From Phellopilus nigrolimitatus (Eukaryota; Basidiomycota; Agaricomycetes; Hymenochaetales; Hymenochaetaceae): DNA of 64,000 nucleotides. Position numbers and translations under genes: made by a program. The stretch is taken from contig JAJOHG010000009.1 of NCBI GenBank assembly GCA_021029095.1, positions 806,001-870,000 of the forward strand. Direction: 5' to 3'. How positions within the stretch are numbered: position 1 is the stretch's first letter; every line of letters starts with the position of its first letter. Positions 49,050-59,420 of this stretch are shown in pieces. The notes below the pieces were generated by a model. That model ran no database searches and was not told the origin of the DNA. It worked only from the letters and a program-made list of their open reading frames with translations.

Positions 49050-49170
49050 ATGTCATTATGACATCGTAGTCTAGACCATGACATCATAGTGACATCATTG
49101 ACGATGACATCACTGATGACATCATTAGCTCCACTCGCTCCACTAGTGTAACTATATTAGGTATATAAGA
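49050..49170 (+). repeat. Cluster of TGACATCA-like repeats with TATA box
   Basis: Between 49050 and 49130 the motif GACATCA/TGATGTCA recurs about seven times on both strands, followed by TATATAAG at 49162-49169. It looks like an LTR or TE promoter (a TGTTGG...CTAACA span of 48966-49322 would fit a solo LTR, but no matching target duplication was found). Confidence 0.4.
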
Positions 49171-49350
49171 AGGCAATACATGACTGGGAGACTCAATCGA
49201 GTTCTCTTAGAATATCCACCCCAAAGTGTGATCCCTACTAAGTCAGCTCAGTATTCTCTCTCTTGTCGTCTTGTGCTTTGGAGTCTGCGCCTCAGCCTTT
49301 GTGTTTGTGGTGTGCTCTAACAGAGTTAGTTTAGGTTGTGAATTGAAATT

Positions 49351-50129
49351 TTATGTGCTTTGTACATACAGTTCAATACCGTTCGTGGCCAAGGGGATGT
49401 CAAGTATGTTGACACACAGTTGCTTGTGAAGGGCCGTTCCTACATGATGGGATATAAAGCCTATACTTTTTTCCTTCATGGCTGCAGCTGCAGGCATTGA
49501 TAGGATATTTTTCACAAAGTCTCCGATGTTTATCTTGCAAAGATTGTCTGCGTGCCTATTGGTCTTAACTTTGATCGTCATGTCTGTTTTATATTATTAA
49601 TTAGGTTTTTTGCCATTATATATATGGCTTACCGTGACATTGCCGAGGAGTTGTTTTATCGAGGAGCACAGCAATATTTTGCGAATTCCAGTCAATGATG
49701 TTCTTAAATCGTTTTTTGGGTGCACCACTGACATGTACGTTTCCTAGTTCAAATGCTTTGTTACGTTCTTTGTCGGTCATGTTTTCCCATTTTTCCCTTC
49801 GAAACGTGAGGACAGTTGTGTGTTGATTGAATTCTCGGGCATCTGAGATGTGCTTCATCAGAGACCTTTCCTTGTAGCTGTTCTCCTGCATTTGCTTTAT
49901 GTTAGTAGAATTCAAGGCTTTTCTGTTTATTATTTCTTACCATTGCGTCCCAAAGCGAAATGACTACTTTTTTGTTTGACCATTTACTGATGACAAAGCT
50001 TTTGACTTTATCTTCCAGTTTTTCCTCATGTGTTAATGCGGTTGGAGTTAATGACAAGTGTCTAGACGGTAGCTCAATGTTGCCATCTGGATGGGGGATG
50101 AGTAGCTGCAGAGTGGTCTCTTTAGGCAC
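49351..50129 (-). CDS. Unknown multi-exon gene, 3' part
   Basis: Three exons, 49941-50129, 49633-49894 and 49351-49583, sum to 684 nt (227 codons plus stop) with good GT-AG borders (GTAAGA, GTAAGC donors). The protein contains PHPDGNIELPSRHLSLTP, WSNKKVVISLWDAM, a charged SYKERSLMKHISDARE segment, FRREKWENMTDKERNKAFE, and ISHHVGTALHKQLCVNILD. I recognise no family. Because exons and frame are intact it may be a genuine host or transposon-borne gene. The upstream exons (next but one entry) share strand and style; the foldback element at 50166-50588 would sit in the joining intron. Confidence 0.45.
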
Positions 50130-50165
50130 CTGTTTGCATACATTAGTTATATGTAAGGGTGTTTA

Positions 50166-50588
50166 CACTGCGGGCATCCACTTAGAATCCCCCCATGGTG
50201 AGTTCATTAGTTGTTTTATTTAATTGTGGCTTTCCCCATGCAATATAGTTTAACACTTTTGGAAACTTTTATCCAAATCACTTTTTAACTTTCTTATGCC
50301 TTTTTCCAAATCTTATACTTTAACTTTCTTTTTGCCTTTGTCCACACAAGAAAGGCTTAACAAAGGCATGTTTTGACGAAAAACATGCCTTTGTTAAGCC
50401 TTTCTTGTGTGGACAAAGGCAAAAAGAAAGTTAAAGTATGTTGCTTGGAGAAAGGCGTAATGAAGTTAAAAAACAATTTGGATAAAAGTTTCCAAAAGTG
50501 TTAAACTATATTGCATGGGGAAAGCCACAATTAAATAAAACAACTAATGAACTCACCATGGGGGGATTCTAAGTGGATGCCCGCAGTG
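50166..50588. mobile_element. Foldback/MITE element 1 (CACTG...CAGTG, TSD TTA)
   Basis: 423-bp, almost perfectly palindromic element: each arm is about 205 bp with a few-nt loop (around GACG near 50377). Ends are CACTGCGGGCATCC/GGATGCCCGCAGTG and are flanked by TTA on both sides (50163-50165 and 50589-50591). CACTG ends with 3-bp duplications fit EnSpm/CACTA-type transposition; PIF-Harbinger would also give TTA but not TGT as seen for element 2. No coding capacity. Confidence 0.85.
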
Positions 50589-50640
50589 TTATTAAGTATT
50601 TACCATAGTATGTTGAACAGCCTCTTTCTTTCTTTCTTAC

Positions 50641-52165
50641 TTGATCAATTGTTGCTGGTTGCTGCTATTGATTCGCTTACATCACTTTCATTGTTGTCGC
50701 TGGTCTCTATTGCATCTTCTTGTTCTTCTTTAGACCGCCGTGTAATATATGTTAGTTTGTTTATCGTGATATGCAGGTGTGCATATCTCGCGTCAGTCGA
50801 CGTCGTCAATTTGGCGTCTGAGTTGCTTGCCTGTTGTGATAGATGAAATGTGCTTACCATAGTTAAGCCTATTAGTCCCAGTGCTGCCCAACTGAAGTTG
50901 TTCTCAATTGTATTTATGAGCGCATTAGTACTGGACCTTTGAGCTCCTCGAACGAGAGATTTGACGATCGACTAGACAGCGGATTCGCTTTGCGAGGAGC
51001 TTGCGATTGCAGATGATTCTTCCATATTTGTATCTTCAATTCTCGTTGGTTGTTTCTTCCGATTTATGGTGTTTTTGTTGTACCAAGCCAAAACGAAATT
51101 ATCGATAGTTTTCGGCCATTCTTTGTACATTGTGTGAGCGCGTACTAATTGTGCCGGTATCGGTTTCGGTTTTGTAAGTGGAATCTGCAATTCCCTTGTG
51201 TCCTCGGAATGGTAGTCGATTGCGGTGTTTTCCCAGTTGAACCGGTCTTATACTAGTGCTTGGAGCACGCCGTGGCTCCAATCTACTGACCCCTTTTCAA
51301 ATCCTGCGCGAACGAGCGCTCGTTTCTGAAAAGATTTCAATATAAGACCTTCAAGCAGTTGGGTGTTGAACTTGCATGTCGATCTGTATAGGTGACCGAC
51401 TATACTATTGCGTGTCAACCCTTTTGTAGAGGTCTCCTCGTTGTGCACAGTATTTAGAAAATTGACCCATTCTTTTGTAGGACTATAGAAATGTGCGGAT
51501 CCGCCGACAGGAGTGATGAGGAAGACAGCGAGGTTTGTCACTGCGGGCATCCACTTAGAATTCCCCCATGGTGAGTCAATTAGTTGTTTTATTTAATTGC
51601 GGCTTTCTCCATGCATTATAGTCTAACACTTTTGGACACTTTTATCCAAATTGTTTTTTAACTTCATTACGCCTTTCTCCAAGCAACATACTTTAACTTT
51701 CTTTTTGCCTTTGTCCACAGAAGAAAGGCTTAACAAAGGCATGTTTCCGTCAAAACATGCCTTTGTTAAGCCTTTCTTCTGTGGACAAAGGCAAAAAGAA
51801 AGTTAAAGTATGTTGCTTGGAGAAAGGCGTAATGAAGTTAAAAAACAATTTGGATAAAAGTGTCCAAAAGTGTTAGACTATAATGCATGGAGAAAGCTGC
51901 AATTAAATAAAACAACCAATTGACTCACCATGGGGGGATTCTAAGTGGATGCCTGCAGTGTGTGCTACCTTCGCCATCTCCTTTATGCAGGCTTTTGCGC
52001 TTGATGAGCTCGGAGACGTCGTATTCTTTGTTGTAGCGTAGATAAAGCAGTAAGCTGATCGAATATCCTAATCGCCCAAATTCAACTTGGGCGAGGGATG
52101 TATTGTGGGACGCGGGGATGATGGTGGATGGTAGGAGATTTTTTTTAGCTTAGACGCCTATTTAC
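50641..52165 (-). pseudogene. Unknown gene, 5' part, interrupted by foldback element 2
   Basis: One reading frame runs on the minus strand from about 52165 (VEFGRLGYSISLLLYL) to 50854, except for the foldback insertion (51539-51960), a TAA at 51248-51250 and a TAG at 50972-50974. Taking out the element plus one TGT copy joins EGS to TNLAVFLITPV in frame. The two stops could lie in introns, as a GTATAAG donor overlaps the first and a CTGTCTAG acceptor the second. A hydrophobic NFSWAALGLIGLTM segment suggests a membrane span. No family recognised. No upstream ATG was found before repeat sequence starts at about 52185, so the 5' end is unknown. Confidence 0.4.
51539..51960. mobile_element. Foldback/MITE element 2 (CACTG...CAGTG, TSD TGT)
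   Basis: 422 bp, sister of element 1 with few differences; palindromic arms of about 205 bp meeting near 51750. Flanked by TGT at 51536-51538 and 51961-51963. The insertion lies within an open frame. Confidence 0.88.
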
Positions 52166-52184
52166 GATCCCTGACGTAAGGAAG

Positions 52185-52638
52185 GATCGTCTTGTAAAGT
52201 AGGCATTATTGTTGTGCTTGCATATGTTTGTTGCGGCTGTGTTGCATTACAAAAAGTGTACAAAAATTGCGTTACCCAAGTGTACTTTGGTATCGGCACC
52301 CGTGCCACAAGACTACAAAATTCAAACTTGTTACCAAATTAGGAAAATCCCCCATGCTCAGCACCATTCTCATTTGTATTTTCAGCATAGTAATTCTTCT
52401 ACTGCATGTAAAAACATGATTTCTTTTGCGTTCTCAAGAGCCTCACAATACCTACACGATTATGTAACATAGTAGATGGGTTCTGGGGCTGAAAAATAAC
52501 CCCTGAGACGATTTGTCCTGAGCTTATCCAGCCTGCAGACTATGCAGACTGTATGCACCAAATTCTGAAAAATCCAAGCCGGTACACTTCTGTGCGGATG
52601 GTACTGTCTAAAAGGCCCACTTCAGACGTTCTGGATGG
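52185..52638 (+). repeat. Dispersed direct repeat, copy 2
   Basis: Second copy of 47864-48317. Together with 53381-53482 it marks a partial, diverged copy of the TIR element spanning about 52.2-53.5 kb. Confidence 0.85.
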
Positions 52639-53576
52639 CTCTTTGATCTTCTCAATCTGTTGAGTATTAGATCCAGAATGTGTTTATGAATCTCCTGTAG
52701 AATGCTATTGTTGAAGCTCTGAAACAGCTTAGTTAATCCATTGTGTGCTATTTCTGCTCAGAGGAAATTTCTACTAGGTTTAGATGCATGTCATCGTTTC
52801 ATTTCATTATATTTCTAATGTCTCCACCCCTTTAAATGTTATCTTGTCTACTCTGGGTAATAGCTTCCCACATTCTCTTGTGTGAACCTTAAGTGCCATT
52901 TAATTCATTTTGGCCTACAGTTGATACATAAGTTAGTTCTCCACATTGCTTATGCATTATCAGACCTTATGCAGTAGCATATATCATGTTTTGGAGTGTA
53001 TATGTTGCACATCTATTGAATAACATTTGTTTGCTTGTATTTGTTGAATTGTAACGTAGGTTAACAAAACTGAAGTGTATAGTAAAAGCTACATAAATAG
53101 ACATGTCTTGATTTGCCCTGCATGGCAAAATAGTTTTTGTAGCAAAAGAGTTGAAATTGATATTTTGATATGCATTCTAAGTGCTTTCCATATGGCACAG
53201 ACTTGTAGCTTATTAATCATCTGCCTTGAACTGGAATCTCACACATTTGTGTCAACATAATCAACAAGAGTGAGCCAGTCATAAAGTGTCATGTGCTCTT
53301 TCATATAATGTCTCCAGTCTTTTAATCTTGTGGTCGTATAACAGTAAATGAATTTAATTTGAACCTCTTCAAAAGTTTATTCCATTACTGAAGTATAGGG
53401 TATTTGAAGGGATATCAGATGCTCCTGTGAAAATATCCAGCTAAGTAACTGCTTGCGATTAGCATTTTCTACAAGCTTTATTGGATATAGTATGATCTTG
53501 GACACTTTTATTCCTTTTATTATTTTGCGTACCAGGTGACTTGAACTCCTGACTTGTTGTTCTGCGTCACCTGACA
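52639..53576. mobile_element. Diverged TE remnant
   Basis: AT-rich, no coding capacity. Segment 53381-53482 is an inverted copy (about 85%) of 47715-47812 from the 1.1 kb TIR element, so this is likely the other half of a second family member. Confidence 0.5.
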
Positions 53577-53757
53577 TGTTGATGTATTACATAATGCTTC
53601 CCTTGAAGCGGCAGAGTCCATGGATGGTGCTCTCTATCTTTTGCACTCATCCATTGGACTCAGGCATGTTTAGTTTCCATAATATATCTATCTTTTGCAC
53701 TCATCCATTGGACTCAGGTCACTGTCTGTGTTTGTTGTGAGACCACTCCGCCTCACA
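53577..53757 (+). repeat. Putative 5' LTR of a Copia-type retrotransposon
   Basis: Begins TGTTGATGTATTAC and ends CCTCACA (TG...CA). Directly followed by GGTTATGAGCC, a sequence that could pair with a tRNA-Met 3' end as primer-binding site. It contains a tandem duplication of CTATCTTTTGCACTCATCCA (53632 and 53687). No 3' LTR is present to prove it. Confidence 0.45.
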
Positions 53758-54757
53758 GGTTATGAGCCTTGCACTGTAACTTCACAACAACGTTCAGTAC
53801 ATCGTCGACAACATCCTCCTTGATTTTCGTTCAAATCGGAGTTGATCTGGTCCCTCTGGAAGAGTTTCTGTCAACTGCAAAGTTCTGGCTGTTCGGATTG
53901 GGCTGTAATCGCAGGGTTGGGTTCTGTGGTGTGTCCGTCGTCTTTGTGTCGATTTTCGTGCCGCCATTCGCACTTGCTGGCACTCTACACCCCTCTGCAT
54001 CGACATCCATCCTTATCATCCCCTCATCTGCACTCTCTGCATTTCGTCTCATCGCACAAAATCGGCTGGACGGATCGTGCTGTAACTTCACACGTCGTCC
54101 CGTTACTCTGGTCCCACTTGTCGTACCAACTTGTGGCCGATTCGACTTCGATTTGAGGGTGCTGCATCGATTTCGACTTTTGCAGTCTCTATCTGTCTGT
54201 TTGTCTGCTCCCTGCATCGTCTCTGCATAGCGGACTCAGTTCTTGCTCGATCGCTCTGCGATTTTACACACGTGCTCGTGCTCACGTCGTCTCGGTGTGT
54301 GTTGATTTGCGTCTCAATCGCTCCACCCGTTCCCCCTCTGTGTCGCGTTTTGCGCGGTTTGCCAGCTCTGGTACTTGGCAGTTCAGACCCATTTCATTCC
54401 ATTTGGTTGTTGTTGGATCAGATAGTCTATTGGTTGTGAAGCTTGACTGCAGGGCCTTAGTTTGCCCTTTGTGACGCTTTTCTAAGTGTTTACTTAAGCC
54501 TAGAGCCTCTCTCATCCAGCGGTGCCTGCGGAGTCTTAACAGACTGACAGACCAGCACTGTCTTGCGACGATTCTGTGTATACATCAATTATTTTGGGTG
54601 TTTGGAATCTGTTTGGCTGGTATTGACCTGATATCTGCAAATCGCGTAATTCGGCTTGTACACATTTTCGGCCATCACGCCCCAACCGCTTGTCCGTTTG
54701 ATCCCTAACTTCGCACTCTTACTCGCACCACCATCGTCTACCATCGCTCTCATTGTC

Positions 54758-55416
54758 ATGTCCGCATCTACCACCTCCGACTCGCAATTGACATTTTCCT
54801 TCGCTAAGCTCAACGATAGCAACTATGCGACATGGAGACTCAAAATGCGAGCTGCCCTCCAGGCCAAAACTCTCTGGCGCATCGCTTCTGGCATTGCGAC
54901 CAAACCGTCAAAGACAGAGGAGCAGGAGGCATGGGAGGAGAAATCGGAGCAGGCAGCCGGTTTTATCTACGGAAAACTCGAGCATGGCATGCAGATCCTA
55001 GTTCAGGACGATTTGGGTAACCCAGTGGAGATGTTGAAGAAGCTGAAGGAGCTTAACCAGCAGGACAATGCGGCATCGCGTTTTATTGCCTATGACGAGT
55101 TCTTCAGCATTGCCAAAGCTGAGGACGAGTCGCTTACTGCCCTCACTGCTCGCGTTGAGGAGTCGTTGCACAAGCTCAGGAATGCGCGCAGCTCTAAGCT
55201 CACCCTTGAGAAGTTTGAGGATGAGCTTGTGTCCATGTGTCTTATCCGCGCTCTCCCAGACGAGTACAAAGCCTTCCGATCTGCCCTACTGCTTATGCCT
55301 ACCTTCACCCTCGAGACGGTCAAGAAAGCGTTCTTGCAGGAGCAGAAAGCCAGTGGCCCTCGTGCTGCAGACTCTGCACTCGCTCTCAAGGCCTCTGCTC
55401 CACCCTCCAAATCGAC
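54758..55416 (+). pseudogene. Copia-type gag (UBN2/DUF4219) truncated by insertion
   Basis: MSASTTSDSQLTFSFAKLND then NYATWRLKMRAAL, EEQEAWEEKSEQAAGFIYG, ASRFIAYDEFFSIAKAEDESL and LTLEKFEDELVSMCLIRALPDEYKAFRSALL are gag features of Copia retrotransposons. The zinc knuckle and pol are missing: at about 55416 the frame runs into a TIR-element end and stops at 55591 with a foreign tail. The about 1-kb leader from the putative LTR to gag is unusually long. Confidence 0.75.
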
Positions 55417-55460
55417 TTGTGGGAGAGGGCCATTGCTTTGCATGGCAGTATACGATTCCT
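55417..55460. mobile_element. Terminus of TIR element inserted in gag
   Basis: ACTTGTGGGAGAGGGCCATT followed by GCTTTGCATGGCAG matches the end of the 1.1 kb TIR element (ACTTGCAGGTAGTGGCCACT, GCTTCGCATGGCAG). Its other end was not found. Confidence 0.55.
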
Positions 55461-55635
55461 GTTTTCCTGAATTTAAAGGCTCATACAAATCACTGCAAGC
55501 ATTAGCTTATAATTCCTTTCTGGTGAAGAAGTCAGTTTATTTTGCAATGTCTTATCAATGCCTTTGTGACAAGGAGAGCAAGAGGATGTAGTCTCAAATT
55601 TCAAGTTCAAGTCAAAACCACAATTCCTTATGTAA

Positions 55636-55839
55636 CTAGTTCTTGATGTATTTGAGGTGCTGGTGCTCTGCAATTTTTTTGAGGCCATGGAACAGTGCAA
55701 CACTGATATGTGCATGTTTGAGCACACCAATGTCATTTATGCCATTGCCTACCATCAGCATAACATACCCGATCAACTTAAGCATTGTCAGAATGAGCTC
55801 CTTATGTGTGTATGACACATGCAACACATGCACATACAC
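55636..55839 (-). pseudogene. Fragment of P5A-type ATPase (SPF1-like)
   Basis: Reads KELILTMLKLIGYVMLMVGN then GINDIGVLKHAHISVALFHG and LKKIAEHQ, which corresponds to the hinge of P5A ATPases (GDGxND region) with GDGTND changed to GNGIND. Only about 60 residues remain; no flanking exons. It is a captured or relic gene piece inside TE sequence. Confidence 0.7.
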
Positions 55840-56215
55840 CCATTGTGCTGATCAAGCATCAATCAAGATGGTAGGGCATAGCACAGGTCAATCCATGGGT
55901 AGACCCGGACCCATCTGCACGGGTATGAGACTTTCAAAATTTATATCCGGACTCAAGTGATGACTCAGATCCGGGTCAGAGTGCGTATGAAGGGTCACAT
56001 TTTGTTTTAATTTAATTACAATTTTTTGTTTAATAATATTGAGTAGAAAGTTGATTACTGTGTATACCTGCAACAGCGGCACCGAGGGAGGCTGCGGCCC
56101 CCTGTGGCCCTTGAAATCACCTACATTGACTACGTGCTCAGACTGCATGAACAGACTCTGCGCGGACGTAGGGCCTGATGCACTATTCGTCGGGTTGGCC
56201 GCAAGCGGCTGCGTG
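55840..56215. other. Non-coding stretch between gene fragments
   Basis: No gene recognised; AT-rich first half, then GC-rich. Confidence 0.4.
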
Positions 56216-57073
56216 TTAATGGTGCACAGTCATTTTTGGGAGCATGGCATAGAGCTCGAGCTCAGACTGTCGGAGTGGCGGGCAGTTGCCAGAGATGATG
56301 ACAAGTCTAGCTAATGCATTAAGACGACTCAGCGAGGGGACCTTTTCAGCCTCACCCTTCAGTCCCCGGAGACGAATCAAGTGAAGACTCCCAAATAATG
56401 GGCGAAGAGAAAAAAGGATGCCTCTGACACGCTCATGAGCACCGACACTTCCGGGAGCTGCATGACGTCCAGAAAGCGTGCCCACTCGCCCTGCCCAAAG
56501 CCCACTGACGTGCCCCACACTGCAACATCCTCGTCTCCGCCTCCCGCAATCGCCGACGGCGGGGGCGTCGGCAGGCCCGGCACCACGCCGCACGCGAACT
56601 CCGCGCCGCCGCTCGGCCTGCCGAAGTAGTCCATCACCGCACCTGGCGAAACGAGCTCACTGAGCTGCGGCGCAGCGTGTGGTATCAGCTCCGCGCTGAG
56701 CCGTGCCGCGCGGGGAACGCGAGCTCGCACTGCCCGCGCTGCTGCACGGCGAGGCGTGTGCGAGCGCGAGCCCGTGCTCGAGTCGTGATACGGGAACGCG
56801 AGGCTTTTCACCAGCGAGCAACGACCTGCATGCGGTGCGCTCCGCCATTCTCCTCGGTGCACCGAGCGGGACCCAGAACCAGAACCATAATCGGGGTCGT
56901 ATAGCGGGCTGAGCGCGGCGAGCATGTTGCCCGCCTTATCCATGATGGGCACGCCGCGCGCGCGCACACAGACTTGTAGCCGAGCAAGTATTTGCCCGAC
57001 TTCACGACGAGTACATGATGAGAGGAGATGGACTCGGTGGACTTGGTAGACTTGGATTTCTTGACGGGGCCAT
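56216..57073 (-). pseudogene. Ribosomal protein L30 (RPL30/eL30) relic split by extra sequence
   Basis: First part 56971-57073 gives KKSKSTKSTESISS and VVKSGKYLLGYKS, but the ATG at 57073 is one base out of frame with it. Second part 56216-56310 gives [18 protein letters not shown] and [13 protein letters not shown], then stops early; the rest (GTACGK) is lost. Between them are 660 bp that replace the normal intron and a piece of exon, with an open frame ([40 protein letters not shown]) of unknown origin. Retained splice acceptor (CATTAG) points to DNA-level origin. Confidence 0.8.
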
Positions 57074-57249
57074 CTCGATTTTGTCAAGGGGACGTGTCGA
57101 ACGTCGGGGTCGGCGTGCGTGTGCGTGTACCGCTGCTGCCGTTGATGATGCCGTTATTGCTGGTGCAAGGGTAGGGCGGCCCCTACACGCACTACCTTAC
57201 GTGACTCGTCGACGAACTCACACAGGGTGAGGCTAGCCAGTGTCGCGCG

Positions 57250-57785
57250 CATTCAAGGAAACAGAGGCGGTTTCGTCGAGAGCGCCATTGCCCTAAATCG
57301 CGCGGAGCTGGAGACCATAGACAAGACTGCGCGTCTTCGCGTCGAAGAGACGGAACCACGGCGTGCCGATCTCTTCTTGCTATCCGAGAAGTGCAAATTC
57401 TGGTCTTCAGGTTGCGTGCGCTCTCCGGACGCGTGAATCGCGCCGATCGAGGCCTCGTCAGAGGGCGAACCGCCAATGATCTGGCCGGGAGGAGGCAAGC
57501 CAGGCGCAGACGGCAGGATCGAACGTGCGGAGCTCACGCCTGACTTGCGGGCTGACTTGATTCCAAGTGCAATGGGGACAATCTCGGTGATGTGAGTGTC
57601 CGGGCCGTACACCTTGATGGGCACACCGAGAGCCTCGCCGAAGAGGCGCATCGCCTTAAGACCTTCGTGTTAATTCGGACAGCCGCGACGGACGAAGATC
57701 TTGACACTGTGCGCAATGAGGCCGGCCTTGTACTTTTTCAAAGCGCGAATGAAACTCTTGAAAGTTGAAGTCCTGCGAAGGAAAA
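57250..57785 (-). pseudogene. ATP-citrate lyase (ACL1) fragment
   Basis: TSTFKSFIRALKKYKAGLIA, SVKIFVRRGCPN, a TAA where Tyr is expected, then EGLKAMRLFGEALGVPIKVY and GPDTHITEIVPIALGIKSA, SGERTQPEDQNLHFSDSKK, then a one-base frameshift and IGTPWFRLFDAKTRSLVYG. This covers the end of the citrate-binding domain and the linker of ATP-citrate lyase. Broken on both sides. Confidence 0.8.
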
Positions 57786-57859
57786 CGGCAGCAATCCTGG
57801 GGAGCAATACTACGGGGGCACACTCCGGAACGCCGACTCTTCTGGCAACGTGACTTCAC

Positions 57860-58292
57860 GCGGGCGGCACCAGTGGCAGCACGGGCCCAATCTCTGGAAT
57901 TGCGCTGGAATCCGACAGTGGCGGGCTCAGCATATTCAACGACGCATGCGCAGCAGGCGACGCCGACATTGAAATTGTACTCTCGCTCTTCATGCGCTTG
58001 ATCGAACGCGAGCCTTCCTCGGGCACCGAAGCACCTTTACCGACCCACAGACGCACTCTAGCGCGTCTCCGAGAGTGCGTTCGCAGCGGCCGACCTCCCG
58101 TGGGGGAAGCCCGGAGAGTTTGGCCCACGCGCGATTCGAGTAGCATCGGTCTTGCAAGAACATCGAAGCTAGAATGAGCGCCGTGAGAAACGCGCCCACG
58201 GGTGCGCCGGTGGACATGACGGACCCGGCGTCATGGTACGCACAGGTCCTGTCCTTGGGCGGCGGCGGGTTCGGCAGCGGCCAGGTGTCCAT
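57860..58292 (-). pseudogene. PHO80/PCL-like cyclin fragment
   Basis: AFLTALILASMFLQDRCYSN and RAWAKLSGLPPREVGRCERT are the core of a PCL-type cyclin box; LGDALEC then shifts frame into RLWVGKGASVPEEG and a Ser-rich tail. Starts and ends abruptly; adjoins the CASP and ACL1 pieces with no spacer of note. Confidence 0.75.
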
Positions 58293-58389
58293 GCTGGACA
58301 GCCTGGGCGGCTAGTGGTACGGGCATGCGTTAGTTGTTGTTGGCGCGGCACCCGCGCGGGACGCTCGAGGCGCTTGCGGCATCGGGGTC

Positions 58390-58793
58390 GCCAAGATGTG
58401 TCCGCAGAGGGGGCGAATGGAATTGGTGTTGACTTTGCCGACGTGTCCTGATAAAGCAAGAACAAGTTCATAACATTTTTTCCCGAGCAAACGATCAATC
58501 AACTATATCAGTAGACTCACGGACGCGAACTTTCTTCCTCCCAGATCCAAATCCGCGATACCATCCTTTGGTACGTCCCAATCTGATGGCGTGTGTGTGC
58601 CATTCGTCCTCAGATTGTGCGCCTCGAGCTGCATGAGGTCGAGCTCGAGCCGCTCATTTAGCATGCACTTATCCTCCAGATCAGCTTTAGTGAGACATAG
58701 TTCTTCCGATGTCTCAGCCATTCGCAACTCGAGATCACGCACTGGTACCAGCTGCCTGATTGATTCAAGGTCAGCGAATGCTCTTTGTGACAT
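58390..58793 (-). pseudogene. CASP/COY1 Golgi coiled-coil protein fragment
   Basis: RDLELRMAETSEELCLTKAD, LNERLELDLMQLEAHN, GIADLDLGGRK, then across an intron-like gap STPIPFAPSADTS. This order (coiled coil, LNEKLENDL, GLDLG, TPIPFTSSADTS) is that of fungal CASP/Coy1 proteins. Only about 110 residues remain. Confidence 0.65.
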
Positions 58794-59420
58794 GTTGCAT
58801 CAATCTCAGCAAATGCTGAGCTTTTTAATATTCTGTTTTCAGCATCGCTACCAGTATGAAACTAAGGTTAATAAGCTAGTATTAGAGCTGCAAATAGGTT
58901 TAATTGGTATTTTTGTTATTGTATCCCATTTAAAGTAGTTTATAAAGATTTTCATATCAATAGCTTGTCGGAACAGTATTCTTATCATGTGATCATCAGA
59001 CGACAATCTTCTGTCATCATGATCTTCAGGTGATCATTTTGTGCCTTACAGGGCTTTCTTTGTCAGAAATTATGTATTATTATTCCTATTTATTTATTTA
59101 TTTACAGAATAGATCCCTGCCCGCTGCCCGCGCTCCCCCAAATGCGCACCAGCGCCCAGTTGCAATGCACACCTGTACGCTGGTTTCCCCGTAGCGCCGA
59201 GCGTGCCTATAGGCTCACTTTGGCGCCGGCGCGCGTAATGGTGTCCCAGGACGCTCAAATGTATCATTATTAGTAATTTATTGTTCATTTACTCCAAAAA
59301 AAAAGCAGCCGCCGTTCCCCACCGCCTTGCACACATACGCACCGACCCCCAATTGCCCATAGTTACGACGCCTCCAGACGGGCTGGCGTCCCTGTACGCT
59401 CGTCCAGCGCGCTACCTAGC
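58794..59420. other. Non-coding AT-rich stretch
   Basis: No gene recognised; repeated TTTATT near 59091-59103 and TGATCAT/ATGATCA-type palindromic words at 58988-59035. Confidence 0.4.

Noticed and set aside
50166..50588. PIF-Harbinger assignment from the TTA duplication
   Set aside because: The sister element is flanked by TGT, which does not fit a TWA target preference.
47864..52638. Direct repeats 4.3 kb apart as LTRs of a retrotransposon
   Set aside because: Copy 1 lies inside an element with its own terminal inverted repeats, the repeats lack TG...CA ends, and no reverse transcriptase or integrase frame lies between them.
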